A stretch of 53,081 nucleotides of DNA from Herbinix sp. (GCA_029256105.1 JAQSYO010000026.1:1-53081); one strand, 5' to 3'; counted from the stretch's first letter, positions 9,150 to 18,398 are shown. Numbers and translations are program-made. The notes: generated by a model not told the origin, from the sequence alone.

Positions 9150-10091
9150 CTATTTATCCTTTGCTTTTTCAAACACCCTTAATTTTGCACTTTTTGATCT
9201 TTTATTATATTCCAGTTCTTCTTCACTGGGAAGAATGGGTTTTCTGGAAATTACTTTCCCCTTTGGTAGTTTTCCACATACACATATCGGAAAGTTTGGA
9301 GGGCAGGTACAAGGGTTTTCATTCGTTCGAAAACTTGATTTTACGATCCGGTCTTCCAACGAGTGAAAGGTGATGATACATAACCTTCCGTCCGGTGATA
9401 ATAATTCAATCATTTCCTGCAATGTATTTTTAAGTACCTCAAGCTCTCTATTAAGTTCAATCCGAATTGCCTGAAAGGTTCTCTTCGCCGGATGTCCTGT
9501 ATTGACACGAAGCTTCATTGGTATTGCTGCTTTAATTGCTTCGATTAGTTCAAAGGTTGTTTCAAGAGGCTTTACTTCTCTCATACGAACAATGTGCTTC
9601 GCTATATTCTTAGCAAAATTATCTTCACCATAATCTCTAATAATACGGAATAACTCCATCTCTGTGTAGCCATTGATGATATCCCTTGCTGTCAATGCAT
9701 TCCTTGTATCCATTCTCATATCCAGTGGAGCATCTTCTTTGTAGGAAAAGCCCCGCTCCAGAGTATCCAGCTGATAAGAGGAGACTCCTAAATCCAGAAG
9801 TATTCCATCTACCTTATCAATCCCCAGAGTACTCAGAACTTGCTTGATTTCGCTGTAGTTGCTTCTAACAATGGTTACTTTATCTTTATATTCTGCCAGT
9901 CGTTCTCCTGCCGCAGCAATGGCTGCTTCATCCTGATCAATCCCAATCAATCTTCCACTCGTTAAGTACTTGGCTATCTCATAGGAATGACCACCACCGC
10001 CCAAGGTTCCATCAACATAAATTCCATCTGGCTTGATTTTTAAATTATCTATTGTTTCTTCTAACAATACTGACTTATGTTCAAATGCCAT
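9150..10091 (-). CDS. rsmH: 16S rRNA (cytosine-1402-N4)-methyltransferase RsmH
   Basis: RsmH (formerly MraW) methylates N4 of C1402 in 16S rRNA with S-adenosylmethionine. The protein starts [13 protein letters not shown], then has the SAM-binding [15 protein letters not shown] (residues about 26-40), [44 protein letters not shown], and ends with a Cys-rich segment [15 protein letters not shown]. All are family hallmarks. GGAGG lies 5 nt before the Met at 10091, which makes this the start (313 residues) rather than the in-frame ATG 12 nt earlier. It follows mraZ by 20 nt, the conserved head of the dcw operon. Confidence 0.96.
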   Translation of the reverse strand: MAFEHKSVLLEETIDNLKIKPDGIYVDGTLGGGGHSYEIAKYLTSGRLIGIDQDEAAIAAAGERLAEYKDKVTIVRSNYSEIKQVLSTLGIDKVDGILLDLGVSSYQLDTLERGFSYKEDAPLDMRMDTRNALTARDIINGYTEMELFRIIRDYGEDNFAKNIAKHIVRMREVKPLETTFELIEAIKAAIPMKLRVNTGHPAKRTFQAIRIELNRELEVLKNTLQEMIELLSPDGRLCIITFHSLEDRIVKSSFRTNENPCTCPPNFPICVCGKLPKGKVISRKPILPSEEELEYNKRSKSAKLRVFEKAKDK

Positions 10092-10111
10092 AACACCCTC
10101 CATGCCTATCT

Positions 10112-10540
10112 CTAAAAACTTATACCATACTCCGACATATGTTCTGCGATAGCATCTACATCATCATAATCGTTATTATTCTCCCAACGTTCCTTACTCC
10201 AGATTTCGATTTTATTTAATACTCCAACAAAAACGATATCCTTATCTAATCCTGCACTTTCCCGTAGCTTTGCCGGTATTAATATTCTTCCCTGTTTATC
10301 GCTTTCGCATGCAGCCGCACCTGCCATAAAATAACGTTGCAGCTGTCTTGCTTCTTTTGTTCCGGGCAGTTTTCTAAGTTCTTCCACAAATACTTGCCAT
10401 TCATTACTGGGGTATGCAAATAAACAACCGTCCAGACCTAAGGTAATAACGAAATCATCCCCTAAATCTTCTCTGAACTTTGACGGTATAATAATTCTTC
10501 CTTTTGCATCAATCGAATGATTGAATTCACCCATGAACAT
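10112..10540 (-). CDS. mraZ: transcriptional regulator MraZ
   Basis: MraZ is a DNA-binding protein of the SpoVT/AbrB fold that forms rings and controls the dcw operon, its own included. The 142-residue product contains the two expected half-repeats, [13 protein letters not shown] (about residues 10-22) and [13 protein letters not shown] (about 83-95). The start at 10540 ([10 protein letters not shown]) fits both family N-termini and an AAGG ribosome site about 9 nt upstream; the 9 codons of open frame before it are not used. Upstream lie a promoter and four GTGG boxes matching known MraZ operators, so autoregulation is likely. Confidence 0.95.
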   Translation of the reverse strand: MFMGEFNHSIDAKGRIIIPSKFREDLGDDFVITLGLDGCLFAYPSNEWQVFVEELRKLPGTKEARQLQRYFMAGAAACESDKQGRILIPAKLRESAGLDKDIVFVGVLNKIEIWSKERWENNNDYDDVDAIAEHMSEYGISF

Positions 10541-10593
10541 ATGGCTGCACCTTCTTATCCTTCGCATTGCGGTGTTTCTTTATAGAAGCTTGT

Positions 10594-10640
10594 CCCCACT
10601 TTGATGGTATATCACTCCACTTCTCACCACTTTGCTCCAC
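10594..10640 (-). promoter_or_regulatory. MraZ operator: four GTGG boxes, three at exact 10-bp spacing
   Basis: On the minus strand, GTGGAG (10635-10640), GTGGTG (10625-10630) and GTGGAG (10615-10620) recur every 10 bp, mostly preceded by AA. A fourth box, GTGGGG (10594-10599), lies 21 bp further. Known MraZ sites are direct repeats with a one-turn period (TGGGN-type in E. coli, AAAGTGG-type in Mycoplasma). The boxes start just downstream of the minus-10, so MraZ would sit over the transcription start. Confidence 0.8.
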
Positions 10641-10650
10641 TCATGAGTAC

Positions 10651-10679
10651 ATTTTATATTAAATTAGGGAATTAATCAA
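10651..10679 (-). promoter_or_regulatory. sigma-A-type promoter of the mraZ-led dcw operon
   Basis: On the minus strand, TTGATT (10674-10679) is followed by a 17-bp spacer and TAAAAT (10651-10656). This places the start near 10643, immediately before the MraZ boxes. It is the only good promoter seen ahead of mraZ. Confidence 0.7.
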
Positions 10680-10688
10680 GCATGAAAT

Positions 10689-10741
10689 CAAAAAAAATAG
10701 CTTACAAAACCCCTATAATAGTGGGTTTTATGTGCTTTTTT
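10689..10741. terminator. bidirectional terminator between lgt and mraZ
   Basis: AAAACCC (10706-10712) pairs with GGGTTTT (10723-10729). The A-run at 10689-10697 gives a T-tract on the minus strand, and a T-run at 10735-10741 serves the plus strand. It would stop read-through from lgt into the mraZ promoter region. Confidence 0.6.
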
Positions 10742-10803
10742 GATATTATACAACAATATATTGTGTCAATATGAAAAATCGAACAAATTATGTCAATATA
10801 TAG

Positions 10804-10840
10804 ATAAAAAGAAAGGACATAAGGATTTAGTCCCATGTCC
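10804..10840 (-). terminator. rho-independent terminator after lgt
   Basis: GGACAT (10815-10820) and ATGTCC (10835-10840) form a 6-bp stem. On the minus strand the stem is followed by TTTCTTTTTAT (10804-10814). It lies 54 bp beyond the lgt stop. Confidence 0.6.
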
Positions 10841-10893
10841 CATTAAATTACTATTAATTTTTCATAAATTATGAATTTAATCCTTAAAATACC

Positions 10894-11856
10894 TTATTTT
10901 TTCATTTTGTTATTTAACTTTATTAAAGCTTTATGTCTTTTATAAACAATCATTCCAATCGCTACTACAACGATAAGGGCTGACAATATCTGTGATACAG
11001 CAAATGGCGTGCCCCATAAAAAGAGCTGATCGGTTCGTAGACCCTCCATCCATACTCGCCCTAATCCATATCCAGCAAGATAAAGGAGCATAACTTCTCC
11101 GTCAAATTTCTTATGCTTTGTATATAGGATTAAAATAACCAATAAACATAAATTCCATAGAGATTCGTATAAAAAGGTAGGATGTACTTGTATATATTCA
11201 ACTCCATTTACTGCTACAACATGATTGCGAATTTCTAAAATCCGATTAAGTGCTGCAGCCTTACCAGTATAAAGCTCCTGTAATCTCTCAGTAGATATCG
11301 TATCCTTAAATACATAGGACACATCTCTACGATCAAGCTGCATCGCAAAAAGGCTATCTGTATATTTACCAAAGGCTTCTCTGTTAAAGAAATTCCCCCA
11401 TCTGCCTATAATCTGACCGGTAATTAAACCGATACATCCAGTGTCCGCTAATAACCAGAACGGATATTTCTTAATTCGTGTATACACAATCGCAGTGATT
11501 ACAGCTGCTATGATACCTCCATAAATTGCAAGTCCACCGGTTCTTAAATTAAAAATGGAAAGTGGATTATCCGCAAACTCATCCCATGCAAAAACAACAT
11601 AATATAATCTTGCACCAATAACCGAAACTATAATCGCAACTAATGCAAAGTCTAAATAGAATTCCGTATTTTGTCCGGTCCGCTTGGCCATCCATTCTGC
11701 TATTAACCATCCAAGTAACATACCGAAACCGATAACGACTCCATACAATGCTATGTGATATCCAAATACATCAAAGCCTGAGGAAACATTTTTTAATACA
11801 ATTCCCAAATTAGGGAAGTTAATATTAGTACTCAATAGTATCTGCAACTTCTTCAC
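10894..11856 (-). CDS. lgt: prolipoprotein diacylglyceryl transferase Lgt
   Basis: Lgt transfers diacylglycerol from phosphatidylglycerol to the lipobox Cys of prolipoproteins in the membrane. The protein has about seven hydrophobic segments. Signatures are GARLYYVVFAWDEF, RTGGLAIYGGIIAAV (catalytic region), TGQIIGRWGNFFNREAFG (phosphatidylglycerol site) and VHPTFLYESLWNL. At 320 residues it is longer than most, owing to an insert of about 50 residues between the NREAFG and HPTFLYES motifs. The start is a GTG at 11856 with only a weak upstream AGAAAG, so the N-terminus is uncertain. It lies 54 bp after ychF. Confidence 0.93.
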   Translation of the reverse strand: MKKLQILLSTNINFPNLGIVLKNVSSGFDVFGYHIALYGVVIGFGMLLGWLIAEWMAKRTGQNTEFYLDFALVAIIVSVIGARLYYVVFAWDEFADNPLSIFNLRTGGLAIYGGIIAAVITAIVYTRIKKYPFWLLADTGCIGLITGQIIGRWGNFFNREAFGKYTDSLFAMQLDRRDVSYVFKDTISTERLQELYTGKAAALNRILEIRNHVVAVNGVEYIQVHPTFLYESLWNLCLLVILILYTKHKKFDGEVMLLYLAGYGLGRVWMEGLRTDQLFLWGTPFAVSQILSALIVVVAIGMIVYKRHKALIKLNNKMKK

Positions 11857-11910
11857 CGCTTTCTATTTCGTCAATTTTTAATTAATATGGTACTATTATC
11901 CGCTTCGCTA

Positions 11911-13008
11911 TTATACATTAAAACGGAATAATACAACATCACCATCTTGGACTACATATTCTTTTCCTTCGGACCTTACCAGACCTTTATCTTTTGCAGC
12001 ATTATAATTCCCGCACTCAACTAGATTGTGATAGTTAACAATCTCAGCTCGAATAAAACCACGTTCAAAATCTGTATGAATTTTACCTGCAGCCTGTGGT
12101 GCCTTTGTACCTACCTTAATTGTCCATGCCCTTGTTTCCTTCGGTCCTGCCGTTAGGTAACTAATTAGTCCAAGGATATGATAGCTGGCTTTAATTAATT
12201 TTTCCAAACCGGACTCCTTAAGGCCAAGTTCCTCCAAAAACATACGCTTCTCATCTTCTTCAAGTTCTGCAATTTCCTGTTCAATTTGCGCGCAGATTAC
12301 AAACACTTCAGATTGCTCCTGATCCGCAAATTTACGTACTGTGTTTACATAATTATTCGTAATTCCATCATCTGATAGGTCGTCTTCCTTCACATTAGCG
12401 GCATATATAACCGGCTTTGCAGTCAGTAGGTTATATCCAATCAGGAGTTCCTGTTCTTCATCATCTTCCGTCTTGAAAGCTTTCGCCATCTTACCCTCTT
12501 CGAGGAATGCTACCAAACGTTCCAGCATCGCAAGTTCCTTGGCAAGCGCTTTATCGTTCTTTGCTCCCTTTCCTGCTCTTGATTTTCTACGCTCTAAAAT
12601 TTCAAGATCAGAGAAGATTAATTCCAAATTAATGGTTTCTATATCTCTTAATGGGTCAACAGATCCATCTACATGAATGATGTTCCCATCTTCAAAGCAA
12701 CGAACAACATGCACGATAGCATCCACTTCACGGATATTGGAGAGAAACTGATTACCAAGTCCTTCTCCCTTAGAAGCACCCTTAACCAAACCTGCAATAT
12801 CAACAAATTCGATGATGGCTGGAACGATACTCTCGGTATGATATAAATCTCCTAATACCTTTAATCTCTCATCTGGAACCGGAACAATTCCGATATTTGG
12901 ATTAATTGTGCAAAATGGATAATTGGCGGATTCTGCTCCTGCCTTAGTTAATGAATTAAAAAGTGTGCTCTTACCTACATTGGGTAAGCCTACGATACCT
13001 AATTTCAT
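11911..13008 (-). CDS. ychF: redox-regulated ATPase YchF (Obg family)
   Basis: YchF/OLA1 is a ribosome-associated P-loop NTPase of the Obg family that prefers ATP. The 365-residue protein begins MKLGIVGLPNVGKSTLFNSL (P-loop), followed by NYPFCTINPN (switch I) and DIAGLVKGASKGEGLGNQFL (G3 and switch II). A coiled-coil insert with RRKSRAGKGAKNDKALAKEL and a C-terminal TGS domain (AWTIKVGTKAPQAAGKIHTD) complete the family layout. The ribosome site AAGGAAG precedes the ATG. Length and motifs are normal. Confidence 0.96.
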   Translation of the reverse strand: MKLGIVGLPNVGKSTLFNSLTKAGAESANYPFCTINPNIGIVPVPDERLKVLGDLYHTESIVPAIIEFVDIAGLVKGASKGEGLGNQFLSNIREVDAIVHVVRCFEDGNIIHVDGSVDPLRDIETINLELIFSDLEILERRKSRAGKGAKNDKALAKELAMLERLVAFLEEGKMAKAFKTEDDEEQELLIGYNLLTAKPVIYAANVKEDDLSDDGITNNYVNTVRKFADQEQSEVFVICAQIEQEIAELEEDEKRMFLEELGLKESGLEKLIKASYHILGLISYLTAGPKETRAWTIKVGTKAPQAAGKIHTDFERGFIRAEIVNYHNLVECGNYNAAKDKGLVRSEGKEYVVQDGDVVLFRFNV

Positions 13009-13073
13009 TTGTGTCTTCCTTCCTTAACATGCATTTCTATAGACTTGGTTTTATGTCTTTTCAAATTATTACA

Positions 13074-13733
13074 TTAGTCCTTAGATTCAATTACTAACAG
13101 TATACCCTCAGTAAACTCTACCGATGCTTCTTCTTCTATAATTTCGTTGCTTATCCCCAGACTGTTTCCTGTGGTTAAAACAATACGATTCAATGGATAT
13201 TTAAAGCCTTTTAAAGATAAATCACTTACTTTTTCACTAAAGGGAAGTAATGATACATAATCACCGAATTGCTTGCTTTTTTGCAGTGTAAAGCTTTCCT
13301 TTTTGAGACAAATCTTATTATTGGGATCGATGATAAACGCTTGTACCTCGAATTGCATCGGTAACAGGAGTAAATGCACATTTGCAAGTGCATGGTCCAG
13401 TCTGGTGCCCGTTGCACCTAATATATCAAGACTGGTCGCTTTCTTCATCAGTGCCAGTTCTATTGCAATCTGTGTATCTGTCTTGTCCTTTTCCCTAGGG
13501 AAAGTCTCAATCGGAGTTGATAGCTCACGGTATTTCTTTAAAACGCTCTCCGAAACAGAATCAAAATCTCCCACAATAAAATCCAGCGGAAGATTTAATC
13601 GATCTGCAGCAGTAAGCCCTCGATCAGCAGCTATAATCATGGAGTATTGCTCCTGTATCACACGGTCAGATAGAAAAGAGTCGTCGACTTGTCCACCTGT
13701 GATAATTAATACCTTGTTCTCTTTATTTGCCAT
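13074..13733 (-). CDS. thiN: thiamine pyrophosphokinase
   Basis: Thiamine diphosphokinase converts thiamine plus ATP into thiamine diphosphate. The 219-residue protein shows AADRGLTAADRLNLPLDFIVGDFDSVSE, with the catalytic Asp-rich GDFDS motif (residues about 55-59), KDKTDTQIAIELA, and ATGTRLDHALANVHLL, the thiamine-binding G-x-R-x-DH motif. It ends the murE-led block after rpe; in Firmicutes thiN commonly sits beside rpe and rsgA. A second Met is not needed; GGAAGGAAGAAC precedes the ATG. Confidence 0.92.
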   Translation of the reverse strand: MANKENKVLIITGGQVDDSFLSDRVIQEQYSMIIAADRGLTAADRLNLPLDFIVGDFDSVSESVLKKYRELSTPIETFPREKDKTDTQIAIELALMKKATSLDILGATGTRLDHALANVHLLLLPMQFEVQAFIIDPNNKICLKKESFTLQKSKQFGDYVSLLPFSEKVSDLSLKGFKYPLNRIVLTTGNSLGISNEIIEEEASVEFTEGILLVIESKD

Positions 13734-13812
13734 GTTCTTCCTTCCCCTTATTTCATTACAATGTTTCTAGCGGTCAATACATATTTGACCATAGAGGAAT
13801 CTTAAAATAGGG

Positions 13813-14481
13813 TCATTTTGTGCCACTAAATTCAGTAAATTTCTTATCAAAGTTAGCCACATTTTCTTTAATATTACCTTTAAACACAGAAGTTCCTGAT
13901 ACGATTATATTAGCTCCAGCTTCTAATAACACTTCAACATTATCTACTCTAATCCCACCGTCCACCTCAATATCAAAAGATGCCCCGGTTTTTAATACCA
14001 TTTCCTTTAAATCCTTTACTTTCTGCAAGGTACTAGGAATTAATGGCTGACCTCCAAAACCCGGTTCCACCGTCATAATTAAAACCATATCAATATCATC
14101 AAGTACATATTCAAGTACGTTCAAAGGTGTTGACGGATTAATCGCCACACCTGCCTTTAAACCCAATTCCTTTATTCTGGATATTGTTTTATGAAGATGG
14201 GTACACGTTTCTGCATGTACCGTAATAATATCCGCACCTGCTTCTTTAAACGCTTCCAAATATCGTATCGGCTCCACCACCATTAAATGAACATCAAAAA
14301 TAAGCTTCGAATTCTTTCTAATCGAAGCTATTACCGGCATACCAAAGCTGATGCTTGGAACATAGTTTCCATCCATAACATCAATATGAAGGTATTTAAC
14401 ACCTGCGTCTTCAAGAAGACTGATCTGCTCCCCCAGTATATTAAAATCCGCAGCCAATATCGATGGAGCAAGTTTTATCAT
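13813..14481 (-). CDS. rpe: ribulose-phosphate 3-epimerase
   Basis: Rpe interconverts ribulose 5-phosphate and xylulose 5-phosphate in the pentose phosphate pathway. The 222-residue TIM-barrel protein opens MIKLAPSILAADF and contains LHIDVMDGNYVPSISFG (metal-binding His and Asp), FDVHLMVVEP, MTVEPGFGGQ and DIEVDGGI (second catalytic Asp). All expected residues are present. TGGAGGTTTATT precedes the ATG, and a 6-bp hairpin sits just upstream of that ribosome site. It lies between rsgA and thiN. Confidence 0.96.
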   Translation of the reverse strand: MIKLAPSILAADFNILGEQISLLEDAGVKYLHIDVMDGNYVPSISFGMPVIASIRKNSKLIFDVHLMVVEPIRYLEAFKEAGADIITVHAETCTHLHKTISRIKELGLKAGVAINPSTPLNVLEYVLDDIDMVLIMTVEPGFGGQPLIPSTLQKVKDLKEMVLKTGASFDIEVDGGIRVDNVEVLLEAGANIIVSGTSVFKGNIKENVANFDKKFTEFSGTK

Positions 14482-14494
14482 AATAAACCTCCAG

Positions 14495-14514
14495 ATGCTC
14501 GCTTATGAGAGCAT
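14495..14514 (-). promoter_or_regulatory. hairpin directly upstream of the rpe ribosome site
   Basis: ATGCTC (14495-14500) and GAGCAT (14509-14514) form a 6-bp stem with an 8-nt loop, one or two nt before the TGGAGG of rpe. Its placement mimics the murD hairpin at 3069-3086. Function unknown. Confidence 0.35.
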
Positions 14515-14607
14515 GTAATAATTGTTATATTGTCAATGCACGTCTAATTGTAATAATCCAAACTACACAATACAAGATAATCGGCATATCAATTCACTTG
14601 CCGTAAA

Positions 14608-15489
14608 TCAATAACGCTTTTGGTCTTTTAATTCTTCATATAAAGTAACGTAATTATCATATCGGATTTTACTAATCTTCTTCTCTTTTAAAGCTTCTTT
14701 CACTGCACAACCAGGTTCATTCAGATGGCTACAACCGATAAAACGACATTCGTTATCATACTCAAGAAACTCTACAAAATAGTCTTTCAGTTCTTCTTTC
14801 TCTATCTCGTTGATATAGAGGGAACTAAACCCTGGTGTGTCCATTATATAGGTATCTTTCTCAACAAAAATAAGTTCAGAATGTCTTGTCGTGTGCTTAC
14901 CGCGTTTTATCTTCTCGCTAATTACTCCTGTTTCCATATTAGCAGCAGGTTGAACTATATTAATAAAAGTTGACTTTCCTACACCGGATGGACCGGCAAG
15001 AACAGTAGTCTTGCCTTTCATCAATTCATATAATATGGATACTCCATCCCTTTGGAGCATACTGGTAAACAACACTTTATAACCGCACCGCACATAAGTA
15101 TCCTTTAACAAGGATATCTCTTCTTCTGTAACGATTTCCATTTTGTTAAAGCAAACGATAGTGTTTACCTTCTGCTTTTGCATCATGATTAAAAAACGGT
15201 CTAATAGATTTAAATTAGGATTAGGCTCTGCCGCTGCAAATATAACCATTGCTTGATCCACATTTGTAACGGCAGGCCGTATTAATTCATTTTTTCTTGG
15301 TAAAATCTTTGCAATGGTACCCTTACCTTCCGGTTGATTCTCGGTATCTATCTCTACATCATCACCGACAAAAGGTTTGATTTTTTGATTGCGAAAAATC
15401 CCCTTCGCTTTACATTCATAAATCACATTTTCCTCTGGCGTATGAACATAGTAAAAACCTGCAATACCTTTGATAATCTTTCCCTTCAA
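14608..15489 (-). CDS. rsgA: small ribosomal subunit biogenesis GTPase RsgA
   Basis: RsgA (YloQ/YjeQ) is a circularly permuted GTPase that checks late 30S subunit assembly. Order of domains: N-terminal OB fold (KGKIIKGIAGFYYV), G4 as CFNKMEIV, P-loop AGPSGVGKSTFIN (about residues 171-183), G3 as DTPGFSS, then a C-terminal zinc motif ECRFIGCSHLNEPGCAVKEA. The start is the TTG at 15489: GGAGG lies 6 nt before it and the family N-terminus begins exactly there, giving 293 residues. The stop of prkC is one nucleotide upstream, so the pair is probably translationally coupled. A TTG 21 nt earlier in frame is not needed. Confidence 0.95.
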   Translation of the reverse strand: MKGKIIKGIAGFYYVHTPEENVIYECKAKGIFRNQKIKPFVGDDVEIDTENQPEGKGTIAKILPRKNELIRPAVTNVDQAMVIFAAAEPNPNLNLLDRFLIMMQKQKVNTIVCFNKMEIVTEEEISLLKDTYVRCGYKVLFTSMLQRDGVSILYELMKGKTTVLAGPSGVGKSTFINIVQPAANMETGVISEKIKRGKHTTRHSELIFVEKDTYIMDTPGFSSLYINEIEKEELKDYFVEFLEYDNECRFIGCSHLNEPGCAVKEALKEKKISKIRYDNYVTLYEELKDQKRY

Positions 15490-15490
15490 G

Positions 15491-17599
15491 CTATTCCTCC
15501 ACAGCTTCAAATTCCACAGTCCATGTGGTCGCTTCAGTATCTCCCGGCATTATGAATAAGTCGCCATCAACATACATTCTAACGGTACCAACATTAGCAT
15601 TTTCTCCGACAACTGGTACAGTTAACGGGAAGTCACCAACGGAAAGAACACCTTCAAATATATTGGCTGTTTCACCATTGCCTTCCATTTCTAATATAAT
15701 TTCTGCTTCCCCATCACCCACATAATCAAAAGGATTAACATCAATTACAACTTCGCCGACGTAAGAAACATTTCCGCTATTTGCAGCCGGACCAGTACTA
15801 ATATTAATATCTACAACAGTACCTGAATTTACCTTTAATCCTGCTGTATTACTTTGATATGTTACTTCTCCTTTTTTAAAGGTATCAGAAGTTTCCAATG
15901 TTACATTACCTTTTACTAAACCAGCCTCTGTCAATTTCGTAGCCGCTTCTTTTTCTGTTAATCCGATTAGGTTCGGAACGACAACTTGTGTATTTTCTGA
16001 ACCACTGCTGACATTAACTGTGACAGTATCACCCTTCACAACCTTGGTTTGTCTTTCCGGAGTTGTAGAGATAACACGTCCACTTTCAATCTCATCACTT
16101 TTCGGATATTCATGAACAACAACGAGACCCAGTTCTGTCAACTTCTTATCCGCTTGCTCTTCTGTCAAACCATATACATTCGGAATTTCAAATGCTTCCG
16201 GTCCAGTGCTTATCGTAATAATTATCTCTGAACCTAATTCTCGGTCATTTCCAGCATTTGGATACTGTTCAATTACTTCTCCAACCGCAAACTTATCCGA
16301 ATAATCCTCTTCACTCATTACTAATGCAGTAGCATCCTTAGATAGGATTAATGCCTTCGCATCTTCTTCTTTTAAACCAACTACATCAGGAACTGTATAG
16401 GTTGCACCTGTCAATGGACCTGTCGGTGCTTCCGTAACAATCGGGGTAGGCGTCAAGGTCATCTCTGTATTAGTTCCTGGGTCTGGATTATTGTTATCCA
16501 CTCTAGAAGACAAAAACCAAATGACTAAAACAATGATTGCAATACCAAGTATAACCACTGTTACAATACTGCCAACAAGGAAAAACTTTTCAACCTTTGA
16601 ATCAACGGTATCAAGTTCTTCATCCTCATCCTCTATCAATTTACTTGTCTGAAGATTCTTAGTATCTCGAAGATCCTCATCAAGATAAGCTCCATTCTTT
16701 ATTCTACTCAAATCATCGGATAGATTAATCGTTGGTGAATCGGTTGCTACGAATGCTGGTATCTGAACGAAATCCCCATCCGGGTTTGCAATTGCTTTCT
16801 TAAGATCAGCAATGAGTTCAGAGGCGGTGTGATATCTTCTCTCCGGTCTCTTTTGCATACATTTTTGAACAATTTTGTCTATACTAATCGGTATCTCAGG
16901 ATCCAATTCACGAAGCGGCATTGCCTCTCCTTGAATATGTAACAGAGCAACGGATACCGTATTATCTCCTGCGAAGGGTACCTTTCCGGAAAGCATCTCG
17001 TACAAAGTGACTCCGAGAGAATAGATATCACTCTTCTCATCACTATAACCACCTCTTGCTTGCTCCGGTGATAAATAATGTACAGAACCCATTGCATTGG
17101 AGGTAATTGTATTCGAATTTGTAGCTTTCGCAATACCAAAATCAGTTACTTTAACCTTTCCATCTCTAGAAATGATAATGTTCTGTGGTTTGATATCCCT
17201 ATGAATAATATGATTATCGTGAGCTGCTTCCATACCTTGAGCTATCTGAATGCCAATTCCAACAGCTTCCTTAACTTCTAATTTGCCTTTTCGCTCAATA
17301 AAACGCTTCAGGGTAATACCCTCTACTAATTCCATTACAATAAAATGTAAGCCACTGTCATCTCCAACATCGTAAACATTAACAATATTCGGATGAGATA
17401 GGCCTGCCGCCGACTGAGCTTCTCCTCTAAATTTATTCACAAAACTTTTATCACTTGAATATTCCGGCTTTAATACCTTTATCGCCACGAACCGATTTAG
17501 CCTTTGGTCTCTAGCCTTATAAACATCAGCCATACCACCTGAACCTACTTTATCAATGATTTCGTAACGATCGCTGATAAACATACCGGGTTTTAACAT
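15491..17599 (-). CDS. prkC: PASTA-domain serine/threonine protein kinase PrkC
   Basis: A 702-residue membrane kinase of the PrkC/Stk family that senses muropeptides or lipid II and phosphorylates wall-growth and translation targets. The cytoplasmic kinase domain (residues about 12-270) has the glycine loop GSGGMADV (19-26), ATP Lys in VAIKVL (41), HRDIKPQN (133-140) and DFG (153-155). A linker leads to one membrane helix (about 343-366) and three PASTA domains (starts near VPDVVGL, IPNVYGL, VPNLIGL). After these comes a beta-rich segment of about 100 residues (from NVSYVGEVVIDVNPF) that I do not recognise. The prpC phosphatase gene is just upstream and rsgA one nt downstream, the classic arrangement. 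Confidence 0.95.
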   Translation of the reverse strand: MLKPGMFISDRYEIIDKVGSGGMADVYKARDQRLNRFVAIKVLKPEYSSDKSFVNKFRGEAQSAAGLSHPNIVNVYDVGDDSGLHFIVMELVEGITLKRFIERKGKLEVKEAVGIGIQIAQGMEAAHDNHIIHRDIKPQNIIISRDGKVKVTDFGIAKATNSNTITSNAMGSVHYLSPEQARGGYSDEKSDIYSLGVTLYEMLSGKVPFAGDNTVSVALLHIQGEAMPLRELDPEIPISIDKIVQKCMQKRPERRYHTASELIADLKKAIANPDGDFVQIPAFVATDSPTINLSDDLSRIKNGAYLDEDLRDTKNLQTSKLIEDEDEELDTVDSKVEKFFLVGSIVTVVILGIAIIVLVIWFLSSRVDNNNPDPGTNTEMTLTPTPIVTEAPTGPLTGATYTVPDVVGLKEEDAKALILSKDATALVMSEEDYSDKFAVGEVIEQYPNAGNDRELGSEIIITISTGPEAFEIPNVYGLTEEQADKKLTELGLVVVHEYPKSDEIESGRVISTTPERQTKVVKGDTVTVNVSSGSENTQVVVPNLIGLTEKEAATKLTEAGLVKGNVTLETSDTFKKGEVTYQSNTAGLKVNSGTVVDINISTGPAANSGNVSYVGEVVIDVNPFDYVGDGEAEIILEMEGNGETANIFEGVLSVGDFPLTVPVVGENANVGTVRMYVDGDLFIMPGDTEATTWTVEFEAVEE

Positions 17600-17651
17600 A
17601 TCTGCTCACCTCATTTTCTTTGGGGGGATTTTGGTTTTTTCAAAACGCCCT

Positions 17652-18371
17652 TTATACTTTGATTATAATAATAGCTATATTGTCTTTTCCACCGTTTTGA
17701 TTAGCACACTTTACTAAGGTTTCTGCGGCAGTTTCCGGATTATCATTTTCTCTGATGATCCGTTCAATTGTCTCGTCCTCTAACATATTCGTCAGACCAT
17801 CCGAGCACATAAGTACAGTATCTCCTTCTTCTAAGTTCACTTCAAAAAAGTCAGGTTCCACAGACTGATTTGCACCGATCGCTCTGGTGATGATATTTTT
17901 GTTTGGATGAACTCTTGCCTCACAGCGATTAAGCTCTCCTGTTTTCACCATTGCCTCAACTAAACTGTGGTCTTCGGTAATTTGCTTCATTTCTTTACCA
18001 ATCACATACAACCTGCTGTCACCAACATTGGCAACATACATTTCTTTATCAAATATGGTTGCTACAACAAAGGTAGTACCCATACCTTCTAACTCAATTT
18101 TCTCCTGTGCTTGACTAAGCAAGATATCATTCGTTTCTTTTATAGCTGCTTCTATTGAAGCAATTGGTGATATAATCTCGCTGTCTTTTATTCTTTGTGT
18201 AAAAAATTCAACACAGAATCTTGAAGCATAATCACCAGCATTATGTCCTCCCATACCATCGGCTACGATAAATAAATTCGGTAGTTTTCCAATCGTATTT
18301 TCACTACAAAAGACGTAATCCTGATTTATCCTCCGTCGCTCTCCAATATCAGTTATTGAAAATGCTTTCAA
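17652..18371 (-). CDS. prpC: PP2C-family protein phosphatase PrpC/Stp
   Basis: A metal-dependent Ser/Thr phosphatase that reverses PrkC phosphorylation. The start is a TTG at 18371 with AGGAGG 7 nt upstream, giving MKAFSITDIGERRRINQDYV, the normal family start (239 residues); the open frame continues 8 codons further upstream. Metal-binding motifs are present: INQD, VADGMGGHNAGDYAS, NVGDSRLYVI, and MCSDGLTNMLED; the last Asp lies in KDNIAIIIIK. The ribosome site is 28 nt after the rlmN stop, and prkC follows after 52 nt. Confidence 0.94.
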   Translation of the reverse strand: MKAFSITDIGERRRINQDYVFCSENTIGKLPNLFIVADGMGGHNAGDYASRFCVEFFTQRIKDSEIISPIASIEAAIKETNDILLSQAQEKIELEGMGTTFVVATIFDKEMYVANVGDSRLYVIGKEMKQITEDHSLVEAMVKTGELNRCEARVHPNKNIITRAIGANQSVEPDFFEVNLEEGDTVLMCSDGLTNMLEDETIERIIRENDNPETAAETLVKCANQNGGKDNIAIIIIKV

Positions 18372-18398
18372 GCCTGCACCTCCTAGTTTCAACAACTT

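Noticed and set aside
8508..9373. Plus-strand open frames opposite the ftsL/rsmH region
   Set aside because: They mirror strongly supported minus-strand genes, lack ribosome sites and show no family motif.
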